A stretch of 64,000 bases of DNA, taken from CAIVVT01 sp963823095 (lineage in GTDB: Bacteria > Acidobacteriota > Terriglobia > Bryobacterales > Bryobacteraceae). The notes below the pieces were generated by a model that did not search any database, was not told where the DNA came from, and saw only the letters and a program-made list of their open reading frames with translations. The stretch spans positions 81,992 through 145,991 of the forward strand of contig CAWGKI010000008.1 in the NCBI GenBank assembly GCA_963823095.1, written 5' to 3'. Made by a program: the position numbers and the translations under genes. Positions 35,717 through 43,941 of the stretch are shown here, piece after piece; position 1 is the first letter of the stretch; each line of letters begins with the position of its first letter.

Positions 35717-37443
35717 CGAGTGCCCTCATTTCGTCCCGTGACACCGTAGGCTTTCAGCACGTCGGTGAGAATAACGACGCCTTCAAGCTTTTGAAGGTCA
35801 GCTCGACTGACCACGGGTAGCACATCCACGCCAGCTGCGCCCATTCGATCGAGGGCGACATTCAGCGGTTCATCGGAATGCACGAAGAGGAATTTTTGCC
35901 CGGCGTGGACGAAGTCCCTCACGGTCGTTTGAGGAGGGCCTTCGAATTCCATGAGTGCACTCCGAATCACTATGCCCAGTAATGTATGATTCGCGGCTAC
36001 CGGCCACGCGTTGCAGCCCAACTCTAGCATTCGTCTTACAGCGCTTTCGGACTCCAGATCCGGGGGGAAAGGCTCCACGCCTGCGCGCATGACGCTACCA
36101 ACCTGGCGGTGCTCTGGTTCCTCAATGCCTGCCTTCGCGGGCAGATACACTCCTTCCTGCCTTGCCAGCGCCTCGTAGATCGGTTCGGGTTGCAACCGGG
36201 ACGAGATAAAGAAGCTGATCAGGTTGGAAATCATCAGCGGCACAATGATGGAGTAGTCTCTGGTGAGTTCAAAAATCATGATCACCGACGTGAGTGGGGT
36301 CCTGATGATGCCCGCAAAGGCGGTACCCATGCCGACGAGCGCATAAGCTCCAGGGCCGGCGGTGGACGCTGGAAACAGCGCATGTGCTACATACCCGACA
36401 GACCCGCCAATCATGGCGCCTATAAAGAGGCTGGGGCCAAAGATGCCACCCGCATTACCTGAGGAGTAACAGATTGCCGTCGCGACGATCTTCAGTGCGA
36501 CCAGCAATATGACGGTCTTCAGGGCAAGATCCCCGCCCAGCACTCGCTCCACGTAGTCGTAGCCGACCCCAAGGACCTCCGGCAGAATCAGGGCCATCAA
36601 GCCAACCGCCAACCCACCCACTGCCGGTTGAAGCCAAACGGTGGCAACAGGGAGACGCCTGAACAAGATCCGAAGCCGCAGTAGCAGCTTTACGAAACTT
36701 ACCGAACCCAACCCGCCCAGAACTCCGAGGACCGCATAGATCCCGAGTTCCGCCGGATTGACCAGATGATAAGCCGGGACATGGAAAAGGGGCTCATCGC
36801 CAAGAATGAGATGGAGGACCATCCAGGAAGTCACTGCGCTGATGACCACTGAACCCAGGACCTTCGCGTGAAGGTCACCTAGGATCTCCTCCAGCGAGAA
36901 CAGAACGGCCGCGATTGGAGTGTTGAATGCGGCGGCGAGAGCGGCGGAACAGCCGACGGGCAATAACGCCTTGACGTTGGCGGGCCGCAGTCCAAAGCGC
37001 CGCCCCAGCACCGATGCAATTCCAGCGCCTATTTGAACGGCTGGACCTTCGCGGCCCAATGCGATCCCGCTGGCCAGCGAGACCGAGCAGCAAAGAAACT
37101 TGCCCACTGCGGTTCGAAGGGAGATGAAACCGTTATTGAGGACCAGCGCGAACTTCGTTTGCGGGATTCCACTGCCCCGCGCCTCAGGAAAATACTTCAC
37201 CAGGAGATACCCGGTGATGAGCGCTCCGGCTGTCGGGATGACTACGCGCAACCACCAGGTACCGCCCGGCGGGTACATTCGAGCCGCCAGACGGCCCGTG
37301 AGCAGCATGAAGGCCACAACGACAAGCCCGACCATCGCGCCGATCACGAAGCTAAGGACAAAGGAGACCTGATGCTGCCGCTCGTCCGGGTGCTCGGACC
37401 AACTAACTTTGAAGAAAGTCCTAAGTGCGTTTGGTAGTTTCAC
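35713..37443 (-). CDS. CLC chloride channel/transporter with CBS pair
   Basis: A 576-residue CLC protein. Ion-path motifs are GSGIPQ, GREGPAVQIG and GNAGGIFGPSLFIGA, and a C-terminal pair of CBS domains (about residues 455-570) probably binds nucleotides. The start is a GTG after GGAG at 37443. The gating glutamate is present in GREGP, so it may be an H+/Cl- antiporter. Confidence 0.92.
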   Translation of the reverse strand: MKLPNALRTFFKVSWSEHPDERQHQVSFVLSFVIGAMVGLVVVAFMLLTGRLAARMYPPGGTWWLRVVIPTAGALITGYLLVKYFPEARGSGIPQTKFALVLNNGFISLRTAVGKFLCCSVSLASGIALGREGPAVQIGAGIASVLGRRFGLRPANVKALLPVGCSAALAAAFNTPIAAVLFSLEEILGDLHAKVLGSVVISAVTSWMVLHLILGDEPLFHVPAYHLVNPAELGIYAVLGVLGGLGSVSFVKLLLRLRILFRRLPVATVWLQPAVGGLAVGLMALILPEVLGVGYDYVERVLGGDLALKTVILLVALKIVATAICYSSGNAGGIFGPSLFIGAMIGGSVGYVAHALFPASTAGPGAYALVGMGTAFAGIIRTPLTSVIMIFELTRDYSIIVPLMISNLISFFISSRLQPEPIYEALARQEGVYLPAKAGIEEPEHRQVGSVMRAGVEPFPPDLESESAVRRMLELGCNAWPVAANHTLLGIVIRSALMEFEGPPQTTVRDFVHAGQKFLFVHSDEPLNVALDRMGAAGVDVLPVVSRADLQKLEGVVILTDVLKAYGVTGRNEGTR

Positions 37444-37684
37444 GTGGCTCCGTGTTCTGGCACTGCCATTCGGCGGTGATCCCTCCGCACGAGGGCCTTT
37501 GTCTCGCGACCACTGCGGCAGTGGCTTTGAGAACCCAGGCAACCCGGATTCAATCTTCCGCGTACTCTATCAACGGCACTTCATTCCCCTTTTGTTGTGT
37601 ACCACATCATCTGACGATTTACATACAACCTGGCCCCTAAGCCTGGTGCTCAGGCCCCCTCCAACCTCGCCGCCCGCCGTGCGC

Positions 37685-38836
37685 TCAGTATCGGTAAACG
37701 GCGGCAACCGGCTTGCCGCCGGGCACGTCTGCCGGTTGCACAGCGTAAACGGTGCCTCCATTCAAGTAGGTATGAATGGCCGCCAGATTCAGCAGGTCCT
37801 GATTCCCGGCGTGATGGTTCCCTGACACCTGCGCCTGTCCGCTCACAGCGTTATAGCCGCCCCAAATCTGGACGCCCACGGCCGCGAAGAGCGTATCCAC
37901 CCTGCCGCATACTGCCGCCGGAAGAACTTCGACCAGCTCGTTGGACGCCTGTTGCGTGTGCCACAACTCCAGATAGCGGTCCGCCGCGCGATGGCGAGAT
38001 GCTTCAAAGCACTCGAGGACAATCGGTAGCGACAGGGCATGCAGTTCGCTGGCGCAGAGGCAACTCGGATTTCCGGACACCCATTTCGATTGGAGGCCGG
38101 GGTGAGAGTTGACCTTCCGGTAGATCGACGCGAGGTAGTCGACGGTGACGAGAATCAGGGGTGTCATTGAGGCAGGCATGACCGTATGCAGTGCTTGGTC
38201 GATCCTGCGAAAGTAGGTTTCCATTCGCTCCTTTGTTGTCTCGTTTCCTGAGCCTTGGCCATGGAACACCGTGGAGGTGCCGCCGGCCTTGGATGATGAC
38301 GCTGAGTGTGATTGAAGAGAGGGAACCTCCCGTCGGTTTGGCCAGGTCTCTTGCAGACTCGCCGGCATTCCTTCCAATTGGATTTCTTCCAACGCTTCGC
38401 GAGTGCCCTCAAATACGCGCGTCAGGTTTTGGCTGAGCGCCAGGACGAAGTAGCGAATATCGCTACTGATGAGAGCCAGCATCGGCTTCAGGTGGGGCCT
38501 CGTACCAACAACCGCAAGTTCTGGAACAGACATATCGACTCGGAAGATTTCGAATATGTCCTTGTTGCGGAAGACCGCCAGACCGTCCCTCTGGTGTTGC
38601 CAGAATTCGTAGTCGCCGAGGAACTCGATCAACGGACGCATGATGTAGTCGGCATCAACGCTCTGGCATCCAACTGACCGAAGCTGCTGGTCAGCGTCCC
38701 TGATCAGATTCTTCATCCGAATGGGATCCTGGAGCGTCCCGACACCACGGCGATGCGTCGGCATGTAGAGGGAAACGTAGGGACCGTCCGCTTCCGCGAT
38801 GAGTCGTTCAATTTGCTGCCTGGTAGGGATGTGCAT
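37685..38836 (-). CDS. baeRF3-type protein (bacterial relative of archaeo-eukaryotic release factor 1)
   Basis: A 383-residue protein of the bacterial archaeo-eukaryotic release factor-like group, family 3. The signs are PYVSLYMPTHRRG followed by QDPIRMKNLIRDAD, then FWQHQRDGLAVF, RPHLKPMLALI and YFVLALSQNLTRVFEGTRE. It lacks the GGQ loop of true release factors as far as I see. Proposed roles for the group involve ribosome rescue, but are not established. GGAGAAGAGA precedes the ATG. Confidence 0.82.
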   Translation of the reverse strand: MHIPTRQQIERLIAEADGPYVSLYMPTHRRGVGTLQDPIRMKNLIRDADQQLRSVGCQSVDADYIMRPLIEFLGDYEFWQHQRDGLAVFRNKDIFEIFRVDMSVPELAVVGTRPHLKPMLALISSDIRYFVLALSQNLTRVFEGTREALEEIQLEGMPASLQETWPNRREVPSLQSHSASSSKAGGTSTVFHGQGSGNETTKERMETYFRRIDQALHTVMPASMTPLILVTVDYLASIYRKVNSHPGLQSKWVSGNPSCLCASELHALSLPIVLECFEASRHRAADRYLELWHTQQASNELVEVLPAAVCGRVDTLFAAVGVQIWGGYNAVSGQAQVSGNHHAGNQDLLNLAAIHTYLNGGTVYAVQPADVPGGKPVAAVYRY

Positions 38837-39104
38837 TGAAGTCTCTTCTCCATTTCCAGCTTAGGGTTGAAGGCAGGAATCAACCATCCCACCAAGGGCT
38901 GATTCCCGAGCAAGAAGGGCAGTAAGCCTGCTCGGAGCAGCAGCTTCGGTGCGACTCTCAGGTGGAGAGCGTGTCTGACGTTCATGCCGCCATTTTTCCT
39001 GTCTGGCCCGCCAGCCGCAACTCTGCGTAGATTTACTCCAAGGAGCGGGTTTTGGGCCTCCCCGGAGTGGTTTTCGGGCCCGAAGCGGCGAAAACCGTCC
39101 AATC

Positions 39105-39169
39105 CTGCGTGAAATACCTGCGTGGATTACGTGCACTGTTTGGTCCAGCGCTGGCCGTATTTCACGCAG
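39105..39169. repeat. Perfect 13-bp inverted repeat
   Basis: CTGCGTGAAATAC at 39105-39117 and its exact complement GTATTTCACGCAG at 39157-39169, spacer 39 bp. It could form a long hairpin or bind a dimeric protein at two sites. Confidence 0.6.
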
Positions 39170-39268
39170 CAAACAGGGATACTAACGCGGGGATAACCAA
39201 CCATGCGCGAGAAGAACATCCACAATGTAATCAATTGGTTATGGTCTTGGGATCAGTGAAACATTCCT

Positions 39269-39281
39269 GCGTGTAACACGC
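39269..39281. repeat. Palindrome GCGTGTAACACGC
   Basis: A perfect 6-bp-arm palindrome around a single base. It is preceded by TCCT, as is the CTGCGTG arm at 39105, so the two may be variants of one site. Confidence 0.45.
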
Positions 39282-39529
39282 TAGAGTAAATCCGCGCACG
39301 CTTGCGGCTGGTGGGCCATCCAACTGGTGCCGGGCACCCTTCGAAACCGCCCGCCCGGACCGACTTTGTCAGCTAGTCGCCGCGCTTGCCACCTCGCAGC
39401 CTTTGAAGACTTGATCTTACGTCCGGTGAACGGCCATAGCCAGCACTTGAGATGACGAAGGTTCGGCAGGCGGTCTTCCTCTTGAGCGTCATTCCAGTGG
39501 CACTAAGCAGTCAGTATGGCAAGTAGTAT

Positions 39530-39736
39530 GGGCAGGAGGCAGGAGAGCATAGAAAAGTGGGTGGTGAGCGCGTAACATGCGGATTTTGCGAGAGAAAACT
39601 GGAGAGTGGCCCACCTCGGCGGCGCAAAACATTGGGATTTTGACGACATTCCATTCGGGCGGCTGGGGACGCTCCATTGATTCTGAAGGCCTGATGACAG
39701 TCGAGCACCCACTGTTTTATGCGCTCCTTCCTGGCC
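39530..39736. repeat. Possible miniature inverted-repeat element (about 200 bp)
   Basis: The 23 bases at 39541-39563 match the reverse complement of 39706-39728 at 20 of 23 positions, with weaker similarity outward on both sides. Because of this symmetry both strands can encode a similar HPLFYALLP peptide. No transposase is inside. Size and ends fit a MITE or a remnant of a larger element. Confidence 0.5.
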
Positions 39737-39749
39737 CGAGAAGCTCAAC

Positions 39750-40382
39750 TCAGACCAGCGCCAGATTGAAGAGGCGCAAGGCTTCGAGCAATTCTAAATC
39801 ATCTGGCTCGATATCATTCTGAAGTTGCTGATTCAAGGATGCGGGCTCAAACAGCGCCCAATTTTCAATATCGTGCCCGTGTTTTGACAAATAGCGAATC
39901 CCGTTGAATCCCTGGCTGTACACTACGGCTGAGGCATTTTGAGTCACGCACCGGGGCCCGCTGCGCTGCAGAACGGAAGCATCGAAATCCGGAATACCGA
40001 GAGAGATCAACAACGTTGCCAGTGTGCCCCGCAGAGCCGCAACCCAATCGCTCGCTCCAATATCAGCAAACTCGCCATCAGCATCCGCAGAGCCCATCAA
40101 TCGCTTGGACAACCATTCCCGCGGGACTATTCCCGCCGGAACAAAATCATCTTCGCCCTCGATTGCCTGCAGTTCGGCGTAGAGCGCGACATCAGGCCGA
40201 AAGCGAGCGAGCGTCTCAAGAAAGCAGCCCAGACGCGTGGACGAGGCGTACAGAACGCGGTAATTTCCTTTCGGATCGTCGAATCTGTTCCCAAACGTTC
40301 CATCCGGGTTTGCTCCAGACCAGTCGGGATACTGCCATGGATCCGGTCGCCGGCCGATCCGGTGAATAGAAATCGTTGCCAT
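39750..40382 (-). CDS. RES-domain toxin
   Basis: A 210-residue RES-domain protein. Known RES toxins degrade or modify NAD+. The Arg-Glu-Ser signature is carried by GNRFDDPKGNYRVLYAS, LGCFLETLARFRP and the later SAVVYSQGFNGI. The ATG at 40382 is 2 bases after the stop of the antitoxin gene, typical of a toxin-antitoxin operon with antitoxin first. Confidence 0.85.
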   Translation of the reverse strand: MATISIHRIGRRPDPWQYPDWSGANPDGTFGNRFDDPKGNYRVLYASSTRLGCFLETLARFRPDVALYAELQAIEGEDDFVPAGIVPREWLSKRLMGSADADGEFADIGASDWVAALRGTLATLLISLGIPDFDASVLQRSGPRCVTQNASAVVYSQGFNGIRYLSKHGHDIENWALFEPASLNQQLQNDIEPDDLELLEALRLFNLALV

Positions 40383-40384
40383 GC

Positions 40385-40783
40385 TTATCCGCCGGCAAGA
40401 AATGCGCGCATCGCGTTCAGCAGCTCGGGGCCGACCTTCTCTACGTCTTCTTCCTTCAGCAAACGGATCGGTGTACGGTCCTGCAACTCGGGATTCAACC
40501 CTATGAACCAAGCCTGCACGACCCTGGCCGATTCATGCTCACTGAGTGTCTTGGCGATTTGATAGCCGAGCCGGATACGCCGGTCCGCATCTCTGTACGG
40601 CTCCACGCTAGCTTGCATCCAGCGCTCGACGACGCGAGTGTCCTTCACACCGCCCACATAGGCCGTCAGTTTCTTTCCCAGGATTTGAACCAATTCTTCG
40701 ACGATCTCAGCGAATGGGGCCTGAATGGCGCGCCGGTGCGCCGCCAAATCGGGTCGAGCTAGTGGGCCTATAGCAACAGCCAT
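40385..40783 (-). CDS. Antitoxin of the Xre/MbcA/ParS (DUF2384) type
   Basis: A 132-residue partner of the RES toxin. The C-terminal half fits the MbcA/ParS toxin-binding domain: RRIRLGYQIAKTLSEHESARVVQAWFIGLNPEL, then DRTPIRLLKEEDVEKVGPELLNAMRAFLAGG. The N-terminal half would be the DNA-binding part for autorepression. ATG 40783 is 8 bases after GGAGGAA. An AT-rich upstream stretch (40805-40850) is the probable promoter. Confidence 0.82.
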   Translation of the reverse strand: MAVAIGPLARPDLAAHRRAIQAPFAEIVEELVQILGKKLTAYVGGVKDTRVVERWMQASVEPYRDADRRIRLGYQIAKTLSEHESARVVQAWFIGLNPELQDRTPIRLLKEEDVEKVGPELLNAMRAFLAGG

Positions 40784-40915
40784 GGTCATTTCCTCCACTT
40801 TCATGGAAACACAATTGCCAACAAAAAAACAACTAAAAAACTATCAAAACACGTCTTCCGCACAGGGCCAGTCACGTCGGAACCATCGGCGGCAGCTTCA
40901 GAGCTCCAGCTTCAC

Positions 40916-41917
40916 TCATTCCGGCTCGAGCGGCAGATGGTCGTTAACGGCCTGCGCGAGGTTCTGGCGCGTGCCGAGGTAGCGCTCGGTGGTGAGCACC
41001 GAGGCATGGCCGAGCAGAAGCTGGATCTGCTCGAGTTCGCCGCCGGCGGCGCGGCAGAGTTTGGCGCAGGTGCGCCGGGCATCGTGCGGGGCGAGCTCCG
41101 GCTGGCCGATTTCGGCGCCGTAGCGCCGCACCACCTTCCAGACGGTGTCCTCGCTGATGCGGCTCGCGAGCACCTGGCCGCCCTTGTTCACGGGGCGAAA
41201 GATCGGACCGGCCTCGATCCGCGCGCGCTCGAGCCAGCGATCGAGCAGCAGCTTGACCCAGGCCGGCACGGGCACGGTCCTCAGGCGCTGGCCTTTGCCC
41301 GCCAGATCGGGAATGACCCAGCGCGCATCGCGCAGTTGAATGTGCTCTACATCGAGCGAGACCAGCTCGGCGCGCCGCAGCCCGCAGCCCAGCAGGAAGC
41401 CCAGCAGCGCCCGGTCGCGGCACCCGCTCGCCGAGCCGCGATCCGGCGCGTTGAGCAGCGCCGTGGCTTCGGCCGGCGTGAGCCAGTTGCCTGCCCGGAC
41501 GCCCTGGCGCTTGGCGCCGCGCACCCGCCCGATGCCGGCGGCGAGCTCCGGCGCGATCAGGCCGTTGTCGGCCGCTTCGTAGGCGAGCTTGCGGATCGCG
41601 CTCATGTGGACGTTGAGCGAGGAGGCCGCCAGAGACTGGCCGTCAAGGTGGGTGCGATAGCGTTGCACCGTGGCCTTGCTCAGTCCCGGCCGGCCGGCCG
41701 CCTCGTACCAGTCGAGGAAACGCGCGAGCGCCAGGGCGTAACTGCGGCGGCTGTGCGGCGAGGCGAGAGCGTCCAGGACGAGCTCGAGGACCCGAGCGAA
41801 GGGCGAAGCCGCCAGCGCGGCGGGCCATTCGTGCCGGAGCGTGGGCCACAGCGCGGCCACTGCCCGGCTGGAGGCCGGCGCCAGGGCGACGGAGGAGCAA
41901 GCGGCGGAATCGGGCAC
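40916..41917 (-). CDS. Tyrosine recombinase/integrase
   Basis: A 333-residue tyrosine recombinase. An N-terminal SAM-like core-binding domain (SPHSRRSYALALARFLDWYE) is followed by the catalytic domain with Arg in GCGLRRAELVSL, HxxR in PHDARRTCAKL, and LLGHASVLTTERYLG with the nucleophilic Tyr. It opens the mobile part of the window and runs outward, as integrases near an element end do. Codon GC content is higher than in its neighbours. Confidence 0.93.
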   Translation of the reverse strand: MPDSAACSSVALAPASSRAVAALWPTLRHEWPAALAASPFARVLELVLDALASPHSRRSYALALARFLDWYEAAGRPGLSKATVQRYRTHLDGQSLAASSLNVHMSAIRKLAYEAADNGLIAPELAAGIGRVRGAKRQGVRAGNWLTPAEATALLNAPDRGSASGCRDRALLGFLLGCGLRRAELVSLDVEHIQLRDARWVIPDLAGKGQRLRTVPVPAWVKLLLDRWLERARIEAGPIFRPVNKGGQVLASRISEDTVWKVVRRYGAEIGQPELAPHDARRTCAKLCRAAGGELEQIQLLLGHASVLTTERYLGTRQNLAQAVNDHLPLEPE

Positions 41918-41936
41918 GCAGCTTATTATAGCGCCG

Positions 41937-41952
41937 GATAACGCGCATTATC
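41937..41952. promoter_or_regulatory. Palindrome GATAACGCGCATTATC
   Basis: Near-perfect symmetry (GATAA...TTATC around CGCGCA) 20 bases upstream of the integrase start, in the divergent promoter region. It is a plausible operator for the recombinase gene. Confidence 0.4.
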
Positions 41953-41994
41953 ACGCGCTCTTTATTACCTGCTTCCACACCTTCTTTAGGCTAA

Positions 41995-42012
41995 ACTGCG
42001 GGATCCCGCAGT
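41995..42012. promoter_or_regulatory. Perfect 18-bp palindrome ACTGCGGGATCCCGCAGT
   Basis: It lies 28 bases before the first possible start of the kleisin operon and 78 bases from the integrase start. A perfect 18-bp symmetry suggests a dimeric repressor site controlling one or both genes; the HTH-like protein encoded next is a candidate. Confidence 0.5.
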
Positions 42013-42039
42013 ATCATAGAGCAACCGAGGTAACCCCCG

Positions 42040-42564
42040 ATTCCCGCCAAACCCACCTGGAACAAACGCCTGCCGCAAATTCTCGCCGCGCTCCAGGCCC
42101 GCTCGGAAGCCGTCGTCGACCGCAGCTGCATTCAGGATCTGTTCGAAGTCGGGGAGCGCCAGGCCCAGACCATGATGCGCGACTGGAAAGCCCATCGCGC
42201 CGGGGGCAGCTGGCTGCTCGACCGCCTCGCGCTCATCGAACGCCTGAGCGCCATCCTCGCCGGCCGCGAGTATCAAGCCGAGGTCGAACGCCAGCAACGC
42301 CTGTATCAACAGGTGGCCGAACGCAAGGCGCTCGAAGCGGCAGCCCGGGAGAGCTTCGCGGTCGATCCCCGCGTGCGCAAGTACAAACTCGCCGACCTGC
42401 CCACAGCCTTTGAGCTGATCGCTCCCGGCAAACTCCAGCTCAATTTCCACGGCTACGAAGACTTCTGGTCCCAAATGGCGGCGCTGGCCGCCATCGGCAA
42501 AAATGACGCCCAACGCTTGAAAGCCTTCGTCGAAGGCTGGCAGGAGGCCGACGACGAGCCATGA
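42040..42564 (+). CDS. HTH-like partner of the ScpA-like kleisin; non-standard start likely
   Basis: Up to 174 residues. The N-terminal part (SEAVVDRSCIQDLFEVGERQ, then AQTMMRDW) looks like a helix-turn-helix; the middle is a long charged helix. No ATG, GTG or TTG lies between the in-frame TAA at 42031 and ATG 42172, and starting at 42172 would cut the helix-turn-helix. Candidate starts are ATT 42040 (after GAGGT) and CTG 42070 (after GGAA). It overlaps the kleisin gene by ATGA, so the products probably work together. No family recognised. Confidence 0.6.
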   Translation: MPAKPTWNKRLPQILAALQARSEAVVDRSCIQDLFEVGERQAQTMMRDWKAHRAGGSWLLDRLALIERLSAILAGREYQAEVERQQRLYQQVAERKALEAAARESFAVDPRVRKYKLADLPTAFELIAPGKLQLNFHGYEDFWSQMAALAAIGKNDAQRLKAFVEGWQEADDEP

Positions 42565-43394
42565 GCGACCCCGTCCCTTCCCTGCCCCACTACGACGGGC
42601 CACTGGATCTCCTGCTCGAAATTGTCCGCCGCGATCAGTTGTCCATTCGCGACCTGCCCATCGCACACCTCACCCGCCAATACCTCGATTACCTGCGCTC
42701 GGCCGACCGACTGGATCTGACTCTGAGTGGCGAATGGCTCCGAGTCGCCGCCACGCTGATCCACATCAAGTCCGCCCAGATCCTGCAACACCAGCAGGAA
42801 CTTGATCGGAAGGAGCAGTCCGACGGCAACCCCGACACCCCTCCGGCATCCTCCCCCGGCGCCGATCCGAGAACCCCATTGGTCGAAGAACTCCTCAGCT
42901 ATGAGGCAGTTACGGCCGTCGCGGGCTACCTGGGGGAACAGTTGCTGGTGGAGAACGAGACCTACTCCAATCCCCGGTCCAAGGAGTTGATGCAACCCGA
43001 GAATCCAGTTGCAGAGGATGCAGAAACCGATCCCGGCCGGATCAGCCGTCTTGAGATTTGCGAAATGGTCGACGACGCCCTGCAGGTGGCCCGTTCACTG
43101 CCCGATCTGCCGCTGCCCGGCCGCGAGGTCCGACCGCAACAGATGGTCGAGTGGCTCCGCCGACGCCTCGCAACCCTCCAGCCCCGGGAGCCCGTCCCAG
43201 CAGATTCGGTCTTTGCCGCCTTGAAGAAACCAACTAGCCAGGTACCGCTGTTTCTCGCGATGCTCGAAATGACGAAGGCCGGCGAGATCGGTCTCGAACA
43301 AGCGAAGGACGGAGAGCCGCTTTACTTGCTTTTTGCGGTATCTACCCTCAAAGACCGCCGCATCGTAGCAATACCCCCGTTCTTGGCGGGTTAG
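42561..43394 (+). CDS. scpA: ScpA-like kleisin (segregation and condensation protein A)
   Basis: A 277-residue kleisin. The N-terminal SMC-neck-binding part is clear: YDGPLDLLLEIVRRDQLSIRDLPIAHLTRQYLDYL in overlapping form, then ATLIHIKSAQIL. A Pro/Ser-rich linker (about residues 92-112) precedes the C-terminal winged helix (PLFLAMLEMTKAGEIGLEQ). ScpA links SMC heads with ScpB in chromosome compaction. Here no scpB is adjacent; the gene sits with an HTH-like protein and a divergent recombinase, so it may be an accessory kleisin or a relocated chromosomal copy. Confidence 0.87.
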   Translation: MSDPVPSLPHYDGPLDLLLEIVRRDQLSIRDLPIAHLTRQYLDYLRSADRLDLTLSGEWLRVAATLIHIKSAQILQHQQELDRKEQSDGNPDTPPASSPGADPRTPLVEELLSYEAVTAVAGYLGEQLLVENETYSNPRSKELMQPENPVAEDAETDPGRISRLEICEMVDDALQVARSLPDLPLPGREVRPQQMVEWLRRRLATLQPREPVPADSVFAALKKPTSQVPLFLAMLEMTKAGEIGLEQAKDGEPLYLLFAVSTLKDRRIVAIPPFLAG

Positions 43395-43731
43395 TCTCGA
43401 ATCCTGGTTCGCCTCGATCGAAAAGCGAGGCGACCGCTGGATAGTAGTCCGTCACTCCTTGTGGTGTAAATGGGGAAAATCGCGAGTGACGTCGGCTACT
43501 TGAATCTCAGGGCGGTCTCGCCGCGCCACATTCGTGCCCGACTTGGCAGTAATGGTATAGCCCCTACGAGAACCAGCTGATTCCCCGCCCTACCCATACC
43601 TATCCGTCGAGAACATTCTGTAATGGACAAATTCTGCGCAATGCATCAAAATCCTGTATCATCCGAGCGAATCCGGTGTAGCATACGATTAAAGACAAAT
43701 CCATGACGAAACGTTTTGGAGATTCTGCGCA
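43395..43731. other. Intergenic region before the par operon
   Basis: 337 bp without a gene. It holds a terminator-like hairpin just after the kleisin gene and, at its right end, the promoter of the HTH-parA operon with a repeated motif (43631 and 43722). Confidence 0.6.
43409..43433 (+). terminator. Hairpin TCGCCTCG/CGAGGCGA
   Basis: An 8-bp perfect stem with a 9-base loop, 15 bases after the kleisin stop. There is no U tract, so termination is likely but not certain. Confidence 0.5.
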
Positions 43732-43734
43732 ATG
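43631..43734 (+). promoter_or_regulatory. Direct repeat ATTCTGCGCAATG, second copy at the start codon
   Basis: The 13-mer occurs at 43631-43643 and 43722-43734; the second copy contains the ATG of the small HTH gene. A protein bound there would block both transcription and translation start, suggesting autoregulation by the HTH protein or ParA. Confidence 0.5.
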
Positions 43735-43941
43735 AAAGAAAACGACGATCGCAGGCCACGACTTACCACGCCGGAAGTGGCTGAAATGTTTGGTGTTACC
43801 AGGGCCACCTTACTCCGCTGGATCAAGGAAGGCAAGATACCCGAACCTGCCCGAGATCCTGAAAACGGTTGGCCCGTCTGGCAACAACCGGAGCTGGACG
43901 CTGTGGCCCGCGCCGTCAGGAATAGGAGGGGGAAGCTATGA
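43732..43941 (+). CDS. Small MerR/excisionase-like HTH protein
   Basis: A 69-residue winged helix-turn-helix protein: LTTPEVAEMFGVTRATLLRWIKEGKIPEP is the classic MerR/AlpA head, followed by a short wing with WPVWQQPELDAVARAV. It overlaps parA by 4 bases. In plasmid and ICE maintenance operons such proteins repress their own operon or act as the DNA adaptor for ParA. Confidence 0.85.
   Translation: MKENDDRRPRLTTPEVAEMFGVTRATLLRWIKEGKIPEPARDPENGWPVWQQPELDAVARAVRNRRGKL

Larger units (their letters stand above)
38837..39749. other. 0.9-kb non-coding stretch rich in inverted repeats
   Basis: No frame here has coding character or a ribosome site. It contains a 13-bp inverted repeat (39105-39169), a 13-bp palindrome (39269-39281) and a 200-bp unit with inverted ends (39530-39736). 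It separates the chromosomal stress genes from the RES-Xre pair and the mobile region. Confidence 0.6.

Noticed and set aside
39489..39822. Short frames encoding HPLFYALLP on both strands
   Set aside because: They are explained by the inverted repeat and have no start signals.
40937..41941. Long plus-strand frame opposite the integrase (334 codons)
   Set aside because: It mirrors the GC-rich integrase gene; the minus strand has all catalytic recombinase motifs.
43395..43731. tRNA gene as integration target
   Set aside because: No cloverleaf could be recognised here or around 40.8-41 kb.
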